Shown here piece after piece: positions 1 to 8,048 of a stretch of DNA of 64,000 bases. Source of the DNA: Shimia sp. SK013 (GTDB taxonomy: Bacteria > Pseudomonadota > Alphaproteobacteria > Rhodobacterales > Rhodobacteraceae). The notes under the pieces were generated by a model. It did not search any database and was not told where the DNA came from. It saw nothing but the letters and a program-made list of their open reading frames with translations. The stretch is from contig NZ_LAJH01000013.1 in NCBI RefSeq assembly GCF_001292625.1, positions 1-64,000 on the forward strand, given 5' to 3'. Every line of letters begins with the position of its first letter. Positions within the stretch are counted from its first letter, which is position 1. The translations under genes were made by a program, and so were the position numbers.

Positions 1-308
1 CGATGACCTCTCAAAGTCAAACTGCCATCTGTCTCAAATTATCTGATGACGGACACGGTCGCTTTCCCTAGGGACGTCGATCATACATCGCTCGTCATCA
101 ATTGGTCGAGCACCCGATCACGGCAGGAAAGAGGATTCAGCTCAATGTTTCCCAGACGCCTGCATACTCTTCTAGTCGAGAGAACACATCTGGTATTAGC
201 TTCAATTACTCACTAGTCGATGGCACCCATACGGCACCCAAGCCAGATGCGACGACTAGGATCGCTATGTTCCCGGTCGTGTTTATTCAATAACTTCAAA
301 TAATTAAA
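1..308. other. AT-richer stretch without a recognisable gene
   Basis: This stretch has visibly lower GC than the rest of the window and lies directly against the 3' end of the tRNA-Phe gene. A 63-codon reading frame at 102-293 (plus) resembles no family I know and has no convincing ribosome binding site. It could be the edge of an element integrated at the tRNA 3' end, or simply a decayed intergenic region. The left window edge cuts it, so this cannot be settled here. Confidence 0.4.
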
Positions 309-383
309 TGGTGCCCAGGGGCGGAATCGAACCACCGACACGAGGATTTTCAATCCACTGCTCTACCCCTGAGCTACCCGGGC
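309..383 (-). tRNA. tRNA-Phe (anticodon GAA)
   Basis: Read on the minus strand this is a 75-nt cloverleaf. The 7-bp acceptor stem pairs GCCCGGG with CCTGGGC and includes one G-T pair. The D-arm has TAGCTCAGGGGTAGAGCA, the anticodon loop is TTGAAAA with anticodon GAA, the T-arm has GGTTCGATTCC, and the CCA end is encoded. GAA reads UUC/UUU, so this is a phenylalanine tRNA. No other tRNA is seen nearby. Confidence 0.97.
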
Positions 384-462
384 ACGGGTGAACGTTCAAC
401 GTTCGGGTTGCGGCGTTTTATGTCACGCTCGGCATGGTGTCCAGAGGGATTCGCGAAATAAT

Positions 463-645
463 TCAGTGCAAACGGGACGCTTGCTTTTCCAGGTCTTCCA
501 AAGCTTCAGCCGCCCCTTCAGGATCTTCGGATGCCACCGCATAATCACCATCAAACCACTTGCCCAGATCGATATCCGCGCAGCGTTTTGAGCAAAACGG
601 GCGATACCGCTCAACCGCATCTTTTTTGCAGATCGGACAGCTCAT
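463..645 (-). CDS. yacG: DNA gyrase inhibitor YacG-type zinc protein
   Basis: This is a 60-residue protein with the YacG signature: CPIC near the N-terminus, then RPFCSKRCADIDLGKW, giving a four-cysteine zinc site (C-x2-C...C-x3-C). The family is known to bind GyrB and inhibit gyrase in E. coli. The C-terminal part is acidic, and the length is normal for the family. Its ATG overlaps the TGA of the upstream RNase E/G gene (ATGA), so the two are translationally coupled. It is the last gene of the maf-rng-yacG run before the tRNA. Confidence 0.93.
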   Translation of the reverse strand: MSCPICKKDAVERYRPFCSKRCADIDLGKWFDGDYAVASEDPEGAAEALEDLEKQASRLH

Positions 646-1664
646 TTCAGCACCTCCCGCAGCTCCTGACGCGCTTTTTTGCGTTGCAATTCAAAGTGCC
701 CCAGCGGCGTCCATCCCACCAGAGTGGTGTCAATCGGATCCCGTTTAAACGCCGAGCGCAGCGCGCTTTCAAACCCGCGCCGGTCCTTCTTGGGCATCGG
801 CGCCAAATCCAGCACTACCTGCCCCCCAAGTCCTCGCACTCGCAAAGCCCGCGGCAACGCTCGTGCAGCAGCAAAATTAGCCTTGGTGCCTGCCGCCGGC
901 GAGGTGTCACCACCTGTGTTCACATCTACGGCCACCAAAGCCCTGGTTGGCTCTACGAAAAGGCTCACACCGCTTTCCAGCGAGACGCGGCTGCCTTGAG
1001 CGTCCTCCAGCGCGTCCAACACACCATGCGTGTCAAAACTGCCAGCCTCAGTCACCACCTCCGCCGGCTCGGACCAGTCCCGCCATGCAGCCAAGTGCGG
1101 ACCGTCACCATCGAGCAACTTCTCTGCCGCGCCTTCGGCGTCCGCTAGAACCTGCTCGGCGAGATCAAGCATATTGGCGATGTCTTCGGCGATTTCATCT
1201 CGATCCGCGCCCTCGCACGCCGAGCGCAAAATCAATCCAACGCCTTCTTCACGGCTGACCTCATGCGCCACTTCAAGAATGCGGTCACGCTCGTCTTCTT
1301 CGTGAATTGACCGGCTCACATTAATCCCCGGCGCATCCGGCGTCACAATCACATAGCGGCTCTTGAAAAGCACTTTCTGCGTCACCGGAATCGCCTTGCC
1401 CGGCTCGGCATATCCCGTCACCTGCACCAGCATCACATCTCCCGGGGCCAGCCCTTTGACTTGCCGCAAAAACACGTTGCCGTCCGGGGTCTTCAGGAAC
1501 ATCCCCCCCTGCCCTTTGACAGGTCGGTCTGCCACCGCGCGATAGATCGTCCCGGGTCGCGGCGCATCGCCTTCGACCAGCAAGTCGTCCAATTGTCCGT
1601 CCACCATCAGAGCCGCGGCCTCGCGCCCGTTGATCTGGTCGAGAATAATCTGACGTCCCTTCAT
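642..1664 (-). CDS. Ribonuclease E/G family protein, short form
   Basis: The product is 340 residues, against roughly 490 for RNase G. It keeps the catalytic core: VAVDVNTGG with Asp247 and VVLDLAPM with Asp286 match the two metal-binding aspartates of RNase E/G. It also has the SRSIHEEDERDRI block, where the family has its RNA 5'-sensor region. The protein ends soon after the catalytic domain. I see no CPxCxG zinc-link motif and no C-terminal dimerisation domain. The ATG at 1664 was chosen over longer upstream readings because the family-like sequence starts there, 11 nt after maf. A full-length RNase E is probably encoded elsewhere. Confidence 0.88.
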   Translation of the reverse strand: MKGRQIILDQINGREAAALMVDGQLDDLLVEGDAPRPGTIYRAVADRPVKGQGGMFLKTPDGNVFLRQVKGLAPGDVMLVQVTGYAEPGKAIPVTQKVLFKSRYVIVTPDAPGINVSRSIHEEDERDRILEVAHEVSREEGVGLILRSACEGADRDEIAEDIANMLDLAEQVLADAEGAAEKLLDGDGPHLAAWRDWSEPAEVVTEAGSFDTHGVLDALEDAQGSRVSLESGVSLFVEPTRALVAVDVNTGGDTSPAAGTKANFAAARALPRALRVRGLGGQVVLDLAPMPKKDRRGFESALRSAFKRDPIDTTLVGWTPLGHFELQRKKARQELREVLK

Positions 1665-1675
1665 TGGCGTCCCTT

Positions 1676-2251
1676 TCAGTCTGATGTGTAAAGCGGATAG
1701 CCTGCCGCTTGCAGCAAGTTGGCGGTTTCCGCCACCGGCAAACCCACAATGGCTGTAAATGATCCGGAAATCCACGGGATGAACGCGCCAGCCGGACCTT
1801 GGATGGCGTAGCCACCGGCTTTGCCCTGCCAATCGCCCGTCGCCAAATACGCGCTGATCTCGACATTGGACAGCCGCTTCATCTTGACGACGCTTTCCAC
1901 GTCCTTTTCCCAAATGCGATTGCCTGTGCGCACAGCAACGGCAGTCACAACCCGATGACGACGTCCGGACAACGCGTTTAGGAACGCTGCGGCTTCGGCG
2001 GCGTCGCGCGGCTTGCCCATAATCCGACGCCCCAGCGCGACAGTGGTATCTGCACACAGAACAATCTCGTCAGGCGCGGCTGTCACCGCCAGCGCCTTTT
2101 CATGCGCAATGCGCCGGCAATACGGCCGGGGCAACTCACTTTTGTGGGGGGTCTCATCAATATCGGGCGGGCGGATGTCATCCGCCACCACACCGATTTG
2201 TGCCAGCAATTCCCGACGACGCGGGCTGCCGGAGCCGAGGATCAATCTCAT
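1676..2251 (-). CDS. maf: Maf family nucleotide pyrophosphatase (YhdE-like)
   Basis: The protein has 191 residues and begins with the Maf hallmark [11 protein letters not shown] at residues 6-16. It also carries the conserved [17 protein letters not shown] segment, and [10 protein letters not shown] and [10 protein letters not shown] further on. Maf proteins hydrolyse non-canonical or dTTP/UTP-type nucleoside triphosphates to monophosphates plus PPi (house-cleaning). The glutamine in YAIQG fits the dTTP/UTP subgroup, which is an inference. It sits between infA and the RNase E/G gene on the same strand, the usual order in Rhodobacterales. Confidence 0.93.
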   Translation of the reverse strand: MRLILGSGSPRRRELLAQIGVVADDIRPPDIDETPHKSELPRPYCRRIAHEKALAVTAAPDEIVLCADTTVALGRRIMGKPRDAAEAAAFLNALSGRRHRVVTAVAVRTGNRIWEKDVESVVKMKRLSNVEISAYLATGDWQGKAGGYAIQGPAGAFIPWISGSFTAIVGLPVAETANLLQAAGYPLYTSD

Positions 2252-2282
2252 CCCAAGCCTCGCTTTCGCCCGCGCAAGGCGG

Positions 2283-2501
2283 TTACTTAAAGCGGTAGTT
2301 GATCCGACCCTTGGTCAGATCATATGGCGTCATTTCTACCTGGACTTTGTCGCCAGCCAGAACACGGATGCGGTTCTTGCGCATCTTGCCTGCCGTATGT
2401 GCGATGATCTCATGGCCGTTTTCCAGCTCGACCCGAAATGTCGCATTTGGCAGGAGTTCCTTTACGACGCCGGGAAATTCGAGCAGTTCTTCCTTGGCCA
2501 T
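2283..2501 (-). CDS. infA: Translation initiation factor IF-1
   Basis: This 72-residue OB-fold protein is essentially canonical: it starts [11 protein letters not shown], has the [22 protein letters not shown] core and ends [15 protein letters not shown]-1 binds the ribosomal A site during initiation. The ATG at 2501 is preceded by a purine-rich Shine-Dalgarno sequence. A 214-nt gap separates it from the upstream phosphatase gene, so it probably has its own promoter there. I could not pick a clear -35/-10 pair. Confidence 0.98.
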   Translation of the reverse strand: MAKEELLEFPGVVKELLPNATFRVELENGHEIIAHTAGKMRKNRIRVLAGDKVQVEMTPYDLTKGRINYRFK

Positions 2502-2715
2502 GGTCTCTCCTTCACATTGCACCCGCTTGTTGCGGGCTGCCCCTAAATGGGACCAATAACGGCGATATACAAGGGGATTCTCTGCGTGTTTGTTCAAATG
2601 TGACATGGCCGTCACGCAGGGTTCGGCGGTGTCTTGCCAGCATGGGTCAAGTCGCACGCACCTTCTTGGCAGAAGATTCTGCCACATCGAAATTCTTCAA
2701 AGTAGAATTTCCGCC

Positions 2716-3186
2716 TCAGGCCGCTCCTGCGCCCCACCGGCCCTTCAGTTGTGTCACGATGTCATCTCGCGAACTGCGATAGGCCGCCAGCCGCGCGTCA
2801 CGTCCGTCACCTGCCCCCGTCGGATCCGAAATCGGCCAAAATTCAAGCTCTGTGTGATAATACTGCGTCAACCGCTCTGCCTCGGCTTTGCTTGCTGGCG
2901 TCAGCGCCACAACCAGATCAAAAGACGACAGCTGATCACCGCCTTTTTCCATCTCGTCAAAGCTGCGCGATTGATGGCGGGCCAACTCTACTCCGATTTC
3001 CTCACAGACCGAGATGGCAAATCCGTCGATCTCCAGATCAGAGTGAATCCCTGCGGACTGCACGTAGACATCCGTTCCGTAGAGCTTTTTCATGATGCCC
3101 TCTGCCATCGGCGAGCGCACCGAATTCTGGTCACAGCAGAACAGGACAGACTGCGGCAATGGTTTATAAGGCGTCTCCTCCGACAT
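2716..3186 (-). CDS. Low-molecular-weight phosphotyrosine phosphatase-like protein
   Basis: The 156-residue protein has the LMW-PTP/arsenate-reductase P-loop near the N-terminus. VLFCCDQNSVRS contains C18-x5-R24, the nucleophilic cysteine and phosphate-binding arginine. WPISDPTG near residue 120 supplies the general-acid aspartate. ArsC-type enzymes need additional C-terminal redox cysteines, which are absent here, so phosphatase is the better call. It is 4 nt downstream of UPF0262 and likely co-transcribed. The substrate is unknown. Confidence 0.85.
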   Translation of the reverse strand: MSEETPYKPLPQSVLFCCDQNSVRSPMAEGIMKKLYGTDVYVQSAGIHSDLEIDGFAISVCEEIGVELARHQSRSFDEMEKGGDQLSSFDLVVALTPASKAEAERLTQYYHTELEFWPISDPTGAGDGRDARLAAYRSSRDDIVTQLKGRWGAGAA

Positions 3187-3190
3187 TGCC

Positions 3191-3670
3191 TCAGCCCCCG
3201 AAGTGCAGCACGCAAATCAGCGTAAACAACCGCCGCGCCGTGTCCGTGTCGACGTCGGCCTTGCCTTCAAGCCGTTCTTGCAACACCCGTGCGCCTTCGT
3301 TGTGAATACCCCGTCGCGCCATGTCGATGGTTTCGATCTGGCTGGGCGGAAGGTTTTTCACGGCGTCGAAATAGCTCTCGCAGATCGCCCAGTAATCCTT
3401 CACCACCTGCCGAAACGGCGACAGGCTCAGGTGGAACTCTGCCGCCTTGTCGCCTTCGTCCATCTTCACATCAAACACCAGACGTTTGTCGCGGATCGAC
3501 AGCTCCACGGCATAAGGCCCCTCGGGCACAACACGATCATCACGCGCGGGCAGCTTGAAACTGTTCTCTTCCAACAGATCAAACACTGCGACTTTGCGTT
3601 CCTGATCGATCTCCGGAGTCGGAGGCGGCAGGTTGCGGTCATCAATCTCGATACGGGCGATATAGGACAT
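3191..3670 (-). CDS. UPF0262 family protein
   Basis: This 159-residue conserved alphaproteobacterial protein belongs to UPF0262 by overall pattern: an N-terminal IARIEIDD, the VFDLLEENSF block, and a C-terminal MARRGIHNEGA...LFTLICVLHF. Its function is not known. The family is commonly found next to hisD and upstream of an LMW phosphatase and infA. Here the right-hand neighbour is instead a divergent dehydrogenase, so hisD is not adjacent. Confidence 0.85.
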   Translation of the reverse strand: MSYIARIEIDDRNLPPPTPEIDQERKVAVFDLLEENSFKLPARDDRVVPEGPYAVELSIRDKRLVFDVKMDEGDKAAEFHLSLSPFRQVVKDYWAICESYFDAVKNLPPSQIETIDMARRGIHNEGARVLQERLEGKADVDTDTARRLFTLICVLHFGG

Positions 3671-3797
3671 GGCTGTCTCGCTGGAAGATATTGCAATGCA
3701 GCATGACTATCCCAGCCTGCGCCCCGGAGCAATGCGGAGCTTGACTTTGCCTCTTTTGGCCGCAACGTCGCCTTGAGCACAATCAAGCGAGACCTCC

Positions 3798-4564
3798 ATG
3801 CCTGACCTGCCTATTTTCGACCTGACCGGCCAAAATGCTTTGATCACCGGCAGCTCCGACGGCCTTGGCCGCAAGGCCGCCGCACTCTTGGCGAAAGCAG
3901 GCGCACATGTCTGGATCAACGGAAGGGACCGCGCGCGGTGTGAACGCGCCGCTGCCGAAATCGGGACCGCAGGTGGCACCGCCACAGCCCTTGCATTTGA
4001 TGTGGCGGACGAAGCCGGCTCTGACGCTGCTTTCGCCACTTTGGCCAACGCGGGCGGCGTCACGATCCTTGTAAACAATGTCGGCATGCGTGATCGTCGC
4101 ACCTTGCCGGAGTTCAGTCGCGAAGATCTGCGTCGTATGATGGATGTCGACCTGATCGCGCCTTTCCGGCTGTCACAACGCGCCGCGGAGCAGATGGCGC
4201 CCGGTGGCTATGGGCGCATCGTGAACATCTCTTCAATCGCCGGTCTGATCGCCCAATCCGGCGACGCCGCCTATACAGCCGCCAAGGCCGGCATCAATGG
4301 CATGACCAAGGCTCTCGCCGCCGAGCTCGGCACTCAGGGCATCAACGTCAACGCCGTCGCACCGGGCTACTTCAAGACCGCCCCGAACGAGGCCGCCGCC
4401 GCTGATCCAGCCGTCACCGCCAAACTCAAATCCGCGTCCGCATTGGGCCGTTGGGGGGAGCCAGCCGAACTGCCCCCGCCATCCTTTTTCTCGCCTCACT
4501 CGCTTCAAGCTATGTCTCTGGCCACATCCTTGCCGTCGATGGCGGGTACACCAGCCACTATTAG
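3798..4564 (+). pseudogene. Short-chain dehydrogenase (gluconate 5-dehydrogenase-like), frameshifted near the C-terminus
   Basis: Residues 1-224 read as a normal SDR. They include the Rossmann motif TGSSDGLG, NNVG at the nucleotide pocket, catalytic Ser in NISS, Tyr-x3-Lys in YTAAK, and GINVNAVAPG. After GRWGEPAEL the frame departs from the family. Restoring one base in or beside the C-run at 4473-4477 gives ILFLASLASSYVSGHILAV followed by DGGYTSHY and TAG at 4562-4564, the canonical SDR C-terminus. The repaired length is 255 residues, normal for the family. Unrepaired, the frame runs on to 4634 and overlaps the ABC operon end and its terminator. It is either a real frameshift or a homopolymer sequencing error. 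Confidence 0.85.
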
Positions 4565-4578
4565 GCGCCAAAAGAAGA

Positions 4579-4601
4579 CGCCCCGCAGATCCTGCGAGGC
4601 G
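4579..4601 (-). terminator. Hairpin terminator at the end of the ABC importer operon
   Basis: CGCCCCGCAG and CTGCGAGGCG form a 10-position stem with one mismatch around an ATC loop. On the minus strand a T-rich tract follows, matching termination after the gene ending at 4631. The plus side is also T-rich, so it may serve the dehydrogenase as well. Confidence 0.65.
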
Positions 4602-4630
4602 CTCTTATGTTTTAGCATTGGAATGCCGCC

Positions 4631-6268
4631 TTAGTTGCCAGCGCTTTCCATCTTGCGGTTGGCAATGACCTCTTCCAACCAACCCAGCTTCATCTCCGGT
4701 ACGGAACTCAGCAGCAGATCGGTATAGTCGTCAAACGGCGGGCTCAGCACGTCGGTCTTGCCGCCATAACGCACCACTTCGCCCTGATACATCACCGCGA
4801 TACTGTCCGCGATGGCCTTCACCGTCGCCAGATCGTGGGTGATGAACAGATAGGCCACATCCTCGACCTTTTGCAGATCCAGCAACAACTTAAGAATGCC
4901 GTCCGCCACCAGTGGATCCAGCGCAGAGGTGACCTCGTCACAGATGATCAGCTTGGGCTTCGCAGCCAAGGCCCGCGCAATACATACACGCTGCTTTTGA
5001 CCACCCGAAAGCTCCGCCGGATAGCGGTCGATAAACTCGACCCCCATCTCGATTTCATCCAGCAATTCTACGATGCGCTTGTGCTTTGCTTCGCCCTTTA
5101 GACCGAAATAAAGCTCCAAGGGACGGCCGATGATCGTGCCAACCGTCTGGCGTGGGTTCATGGCCACATCCGCCATCTGATAGATCATCTGCAACTCGCG
5201 CAGATCTTCCATGTCGCGGCCCGGCAAATCTGGCGACAGATCCCGACCGGCAAAATTCACCCGCCCGACGGTTTGCGGCAAAAGACCCGTGATCACCCGC
5301 GCCAGCGTCGATTTCCCCGAGCCGCTTTCGCCCACCACCGCCAACGTTTGACCGGGATGCAGCTCGACATTGATGTTCTTGAGAACATCAAAATTCGTGC
5401 CTTTGTAGCGTGCCGTGATATTCTGCACCGTCAAAACCGGCTCCGAAGTCGGTTCTTTTTCCTCGTGCGAAATCGAACGCACCGACACCAGGGCCTGCGT
5501 GTACTCTTCCTGAGGATTGTTGATGATCTGATCGACCGGCCCATATTCGACCATATCGCCCATTTTAAGCACGAGGATATCGTCGCTCACCTGCGCCACC
5601 ACGGCGAGGTCATGGGTGATATAAAGCGCCGCCACACCGGTGTCGCGGATGGCTTCTTTAATCGCCATCAGAACATCGATTTGCGTGGTCACATCCAGTG
5701 CGGTCGTCGGTTCGTCAAACACCACCAGATCGGGTTCCGGACAGAGCGCCAGCGCCGTCATACAGCGCTGCAACTGACCGCCCGATACCTGATGCGGATA
5801 GCGGCTGCCGATGTTTTCCGGATCCGGCAAGCCCAGTTTGCGGAACAACTCGATCGCGCGTGCTTCGGACTCTTTCCTGGAAAACTTGCCTTGCAGGATA
5901 GCGGCCTCAGTGACCTGTTCCATGATCTGTTTGGCGGGGTTAAACGACGCTGCTGCGGATTGGCTGACATAGGTCACCTCCCCCCCGCGCAAGGCGCGAA
6001 TGTCGCCCAATCCGGTTTGCAGGATATCGCGTCCGTTGACCCAAACCTCGCCGCCGGTGATTTTCACACCACCACGACCATAGGCCATCGACGCCAGACC
6101 AATGGTCGACTTGCCAGCCCCGGATTCGCCGATCAGGCCAAGAACCTTGCCCTTTTCCAGCTCAAAGCTGACACCGTGTACGATCTCGATGTCATGCGGT
6201 TTTTCCCCCGGAGGATAAACCGTTGCGCCGATCTTGAGGTCTTTAACTGCGAGAAGCTTGTCGCTCAT
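4631..6268 (-). CDS. Dipeptide/oligopeptide-type ABC transporter ATPase, two fused ATP-binding domains
   Basis: This 545-residue protein contains two complete ABC ATPase domains (DppD-DppF fusion type). The first has Walker A GESGAGKST near residue 45 and signature VSGGQLQR. The second has Walker A GESGSGKST and signature LSGGQKQR. Both have Walker B-like DEPTTALD and DEVTSALD and an ITHDLA switch. It energises import through the two permeases encoded just upstream. The ATG at 6268 overlaps the permease TGA (ATGA), which decides the start against a longer reading to 6310. Confidence 0.93.
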   Translation of the reverse strand: MSDKLLAVKDLKIGATVYPPGEKPHDIEIVHGVSFELEKGKVLGLIGESGAGKSTIGLASMAYGRGGVKITGGEVWVNGRDILQTGLGDIRALRGGEVTYVSQSAAASFNPAKQIMEQVTEAAILQGKFSRKESEARAIELFRKLGLPDPENIGSRYPHQVSGGQLQRCMTALALCPEPDLVVFDEPTTALDVTTQIDVLMAIKEAIRDTGVAALYITHDLAVVAQVSDDILVLKMGDMVEYGPVDQIINNPQEEYTQALVSVRSISHEEKEPTSEPVLTVQNITARYKGTNFDVLKNINVELHPGQTLAVVGESGSGKSTLARVITGLLPQTVGRVNFAGRDLSPDLPGRDMEDLRELQMIYQMADVAMNPRQTVGTIIGRPLELYFGLKGEAKHKRIVELLDEIEMGVEFIDRYPAELSGGQKQRVCIARALAAKPKLIICDEVTSALDPLVADGILKLLLDLQKVEDVAYLFITHDLATVKAIADSIAVMYQGEVVRYGGKTDVLSPPFDDYTDLLLSSVPEMKLGWLEEVIANRKMESAGN

Positions 6269-7080
6269 CCGCGGCCCCCTTTCAGCGATGTTGTGCGATT
6301 GAGAACCCAATCCGCCACGAGGTTAACCGAAATGGCCAGTGTCGCGATTGCAACAGCCGGATAAAGCGCCGCACCGATGCCGTAAACGATACCGTCCGCG
6401 TTCTCTTTCACGATGCCACCCCAATCGGCTTCTGGCGGTTGCACGCCAAGGCCAAGGAACGACAGCGTCGAGACAAACAGCACCATAAAGATGAATCGCA
6501 GGCCCATTTCCGCCACCAGCGGTGACAGCGCGTTTGGCAGGATTTCGCGGAAGATGATCCACGTCCGACCCTCGCCGCGCAGCTTGGCGGCTTCGACGTA
6601 ATCCATCACGTTGATGTCCACCGCCACAGCGCGCGCCAGTCGATAGACACGGGTGCTGTCCAGCAGACCCATCACGAGGATCAGCACCGGCACGGTCACC
6701 GGCATCACCGATAGAACCACAAGCGCAAAGATCAACGATGGGATCGACATGATCAAATCGACAAACCGACTCATCGCCTGATCCGCCCAACCGCCCAACA
6801 CGGCGGCCAGAAAGCCAAGGATAGACCCGGTCGAGAAGCTCAGAATGGTGGCCGCAGTGGCAATGAAAATCGTCGTGCGCCCGCCGTAAATCATTCGGCT
6901 CAGCAAGTCGCGACCAAGGTTGTCGGTGCCCAACAAAAACTCGGAGCTGGGTGGCAGCCACACATCACGGCTGACCACTTCGGCCATGCCATAAGGCGCA
7001 ATCCACGGTGCAAAAATCGCGACAAAGAAGTACGCGAAGGTGAAGATAAGCCCGACTAGGGCAGCAATGGGTATTCTCAT
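6265..7080 (-). CDS. Dipeptide/oligopeptide-type ABC transporter permease (DppC-like)
   Basis: The 271-residue membrane protein starts with a hydrophobic segment (RIPIAALVGLIF). It carries the DppC N-terminal signature LLGTDNLGRDLLSRMIYGGR and an EAA loop, YVEAAKLRGEGRTWIIFREILPN, followed by further membrane helices. Here the EAA region is the coupling contact to the ATPase. The ATG at 7080 was preferred because earlier readings run into the upstream permease. The gap to that gene is 10 nt. It is part of a four-gene importer operon. Confidence 0.92.
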   Translation of the reverse strand: MRIPIAALVGLIFTFAYFFVAIFAPWIAPYGMAEVVSRDVWLPPSSEFLLGTDNLGRDLLSRMIYGGRTTIFIATAATILSFSTGSILGFLAAVLGGWADQAMSRFVDLIMSIPSLIFALVVLSVMPVTVPVLILVMGLLDSTRVYRLARAVAVDINVMDYVEAAKLRGEGRTWIIFREILPNALSPLVAEMGLRFIFMVLFVSTLSFLGLGVQPPEADWGGIVKENADGIVYGIGAALYPAVAIATLAISVNLVADWVLNRTTSLKGGRG

Positions 7081-7090
7081 AGCTTGTCCC

Positions 7091-8047
7091 CTATTTCGGA
7101 TGCCGCAAACGCGGGTTTGCAATGATGGACACGATGTCCGCAATCATGTTCAGGCCGATGTAAACAGCGGCAAAGATCAGACCACAGGCCTGCACCACCG
7201 GAATGTCACGCTTACTTACGTGATCCACGAGGTACTGCCCCATGCCGGGATAGGTAAAGACCACTTCGATCACCACCACACCGACCACCAGATAAGCCAT
7301 GTTCAGCATGACCACGTTCACAATGGGGGCCACGGCGTTCGGGAACGCGTGTTTCCAGATGATGTTGAACATCCGCAAACCCTTAAGTTCCGCAGTTTCA
7401 ACATAGGCCGATTGCATCACGTTCAGGATCGCGGCGCGGGTCATACGCATCATGTGCGCCAGAACCACCAGCGTCAGAACGGCGACCGGAAGGGAAATTG
7501 TGTGCAATTTTTCACCCAACGACATCGAATCGTGGATCGTGGTGACCGACGGCGCCCAACGCAGGCGCACCGACACTACAAAAATGGCGACGTAAGCAAT
7601 CAGGAATTCAGGCACCGAGATGGATGCCAACGTGACAGCAGAGATGATCTTGTCCGGCCAGCGTTCGCGATAGCGCACGGCCACAAGGCCCAGCAGGATC
7701 GCAAGAGGCACAGAAATAAAAGCTGCCCAGAATGCAAGGAACATAGTGTTGCCAAGGCGTTTGCCGATGGCGGTTGCAATGTCCTGTCCTGACGTAAGCG
7801 CAGTTCCGAGGTCACCTCGCAAAAGACCGCCAAGCCAGTTCAGATACCGGGTTACAGGCGGATCGTTCAGCCCGAGATCCCGGCGCAAGTTGGCAAGCGC
7901 CTCAGGTGTCGCGGATTGACCCAGAATGGATTGTGCTACGTCTCCTGGCAGAATGATCGTGCCAGCAAAGATCAGGATCGAGACGAGAAACAGCAGAAGA
8001 AGGCCCAGCGCGATGCGCTGGACCAGTAGTTTCACAATGAGGGGCAT
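7091..8047 (-). CDS. Dipeptide/oligopeptide-type ABC transporter permease (DppB-like)
   Basis: The 318-residue integral membrane protein has an N-terminal helix and the DppB-type ILPGDVAQSILG and LGLNDPPVTRYLNWL segments. It also has an EAA-like loop (YVETAELKGLRMFNIIWKHAFPN) and several later helices. It pairs with the DppC-like protein as the transmembrane channel. It starts 1 nt after the stop of the binding-protein gene, indicating tight co-transcription. Confidence 0.92.
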   Translation of the reverse strand: MPLIVKLLVQRIALGLLLLFLVSILIFAGTIILPGDVAQSILGQSATPEALANLRRDLGLNDPPVTRYLNWLGGLLRGDLGTALTSGQDIATAIGKRLGNTMFLAFWAAFISVPLAILLGLVAVRYRERWPDKIISAVTLASISVPEFLIAYVAIFVVSVRLRWAPSVTTIHDSMSLGEKLHTISLPVAVLTLVVLAHMMRMTRAAILNVMQSAYVETAELKGLRMFNIIWKHAFPNAVAPIVNVVMLNMAYLVVGVVVIEVVFTYPGMGQYLVDHVSKRDIPVVQACGLIFAAVYIGLNMIADIVSIIANPRLRHPK

Positions 8048-8048
8048 T

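Noticed and set aside
102-293. 63-codon frame in the AT-richer left edge
   Set aside because: No ribosome binding site and no family resemblance; recorded only as an unexplained stretch.
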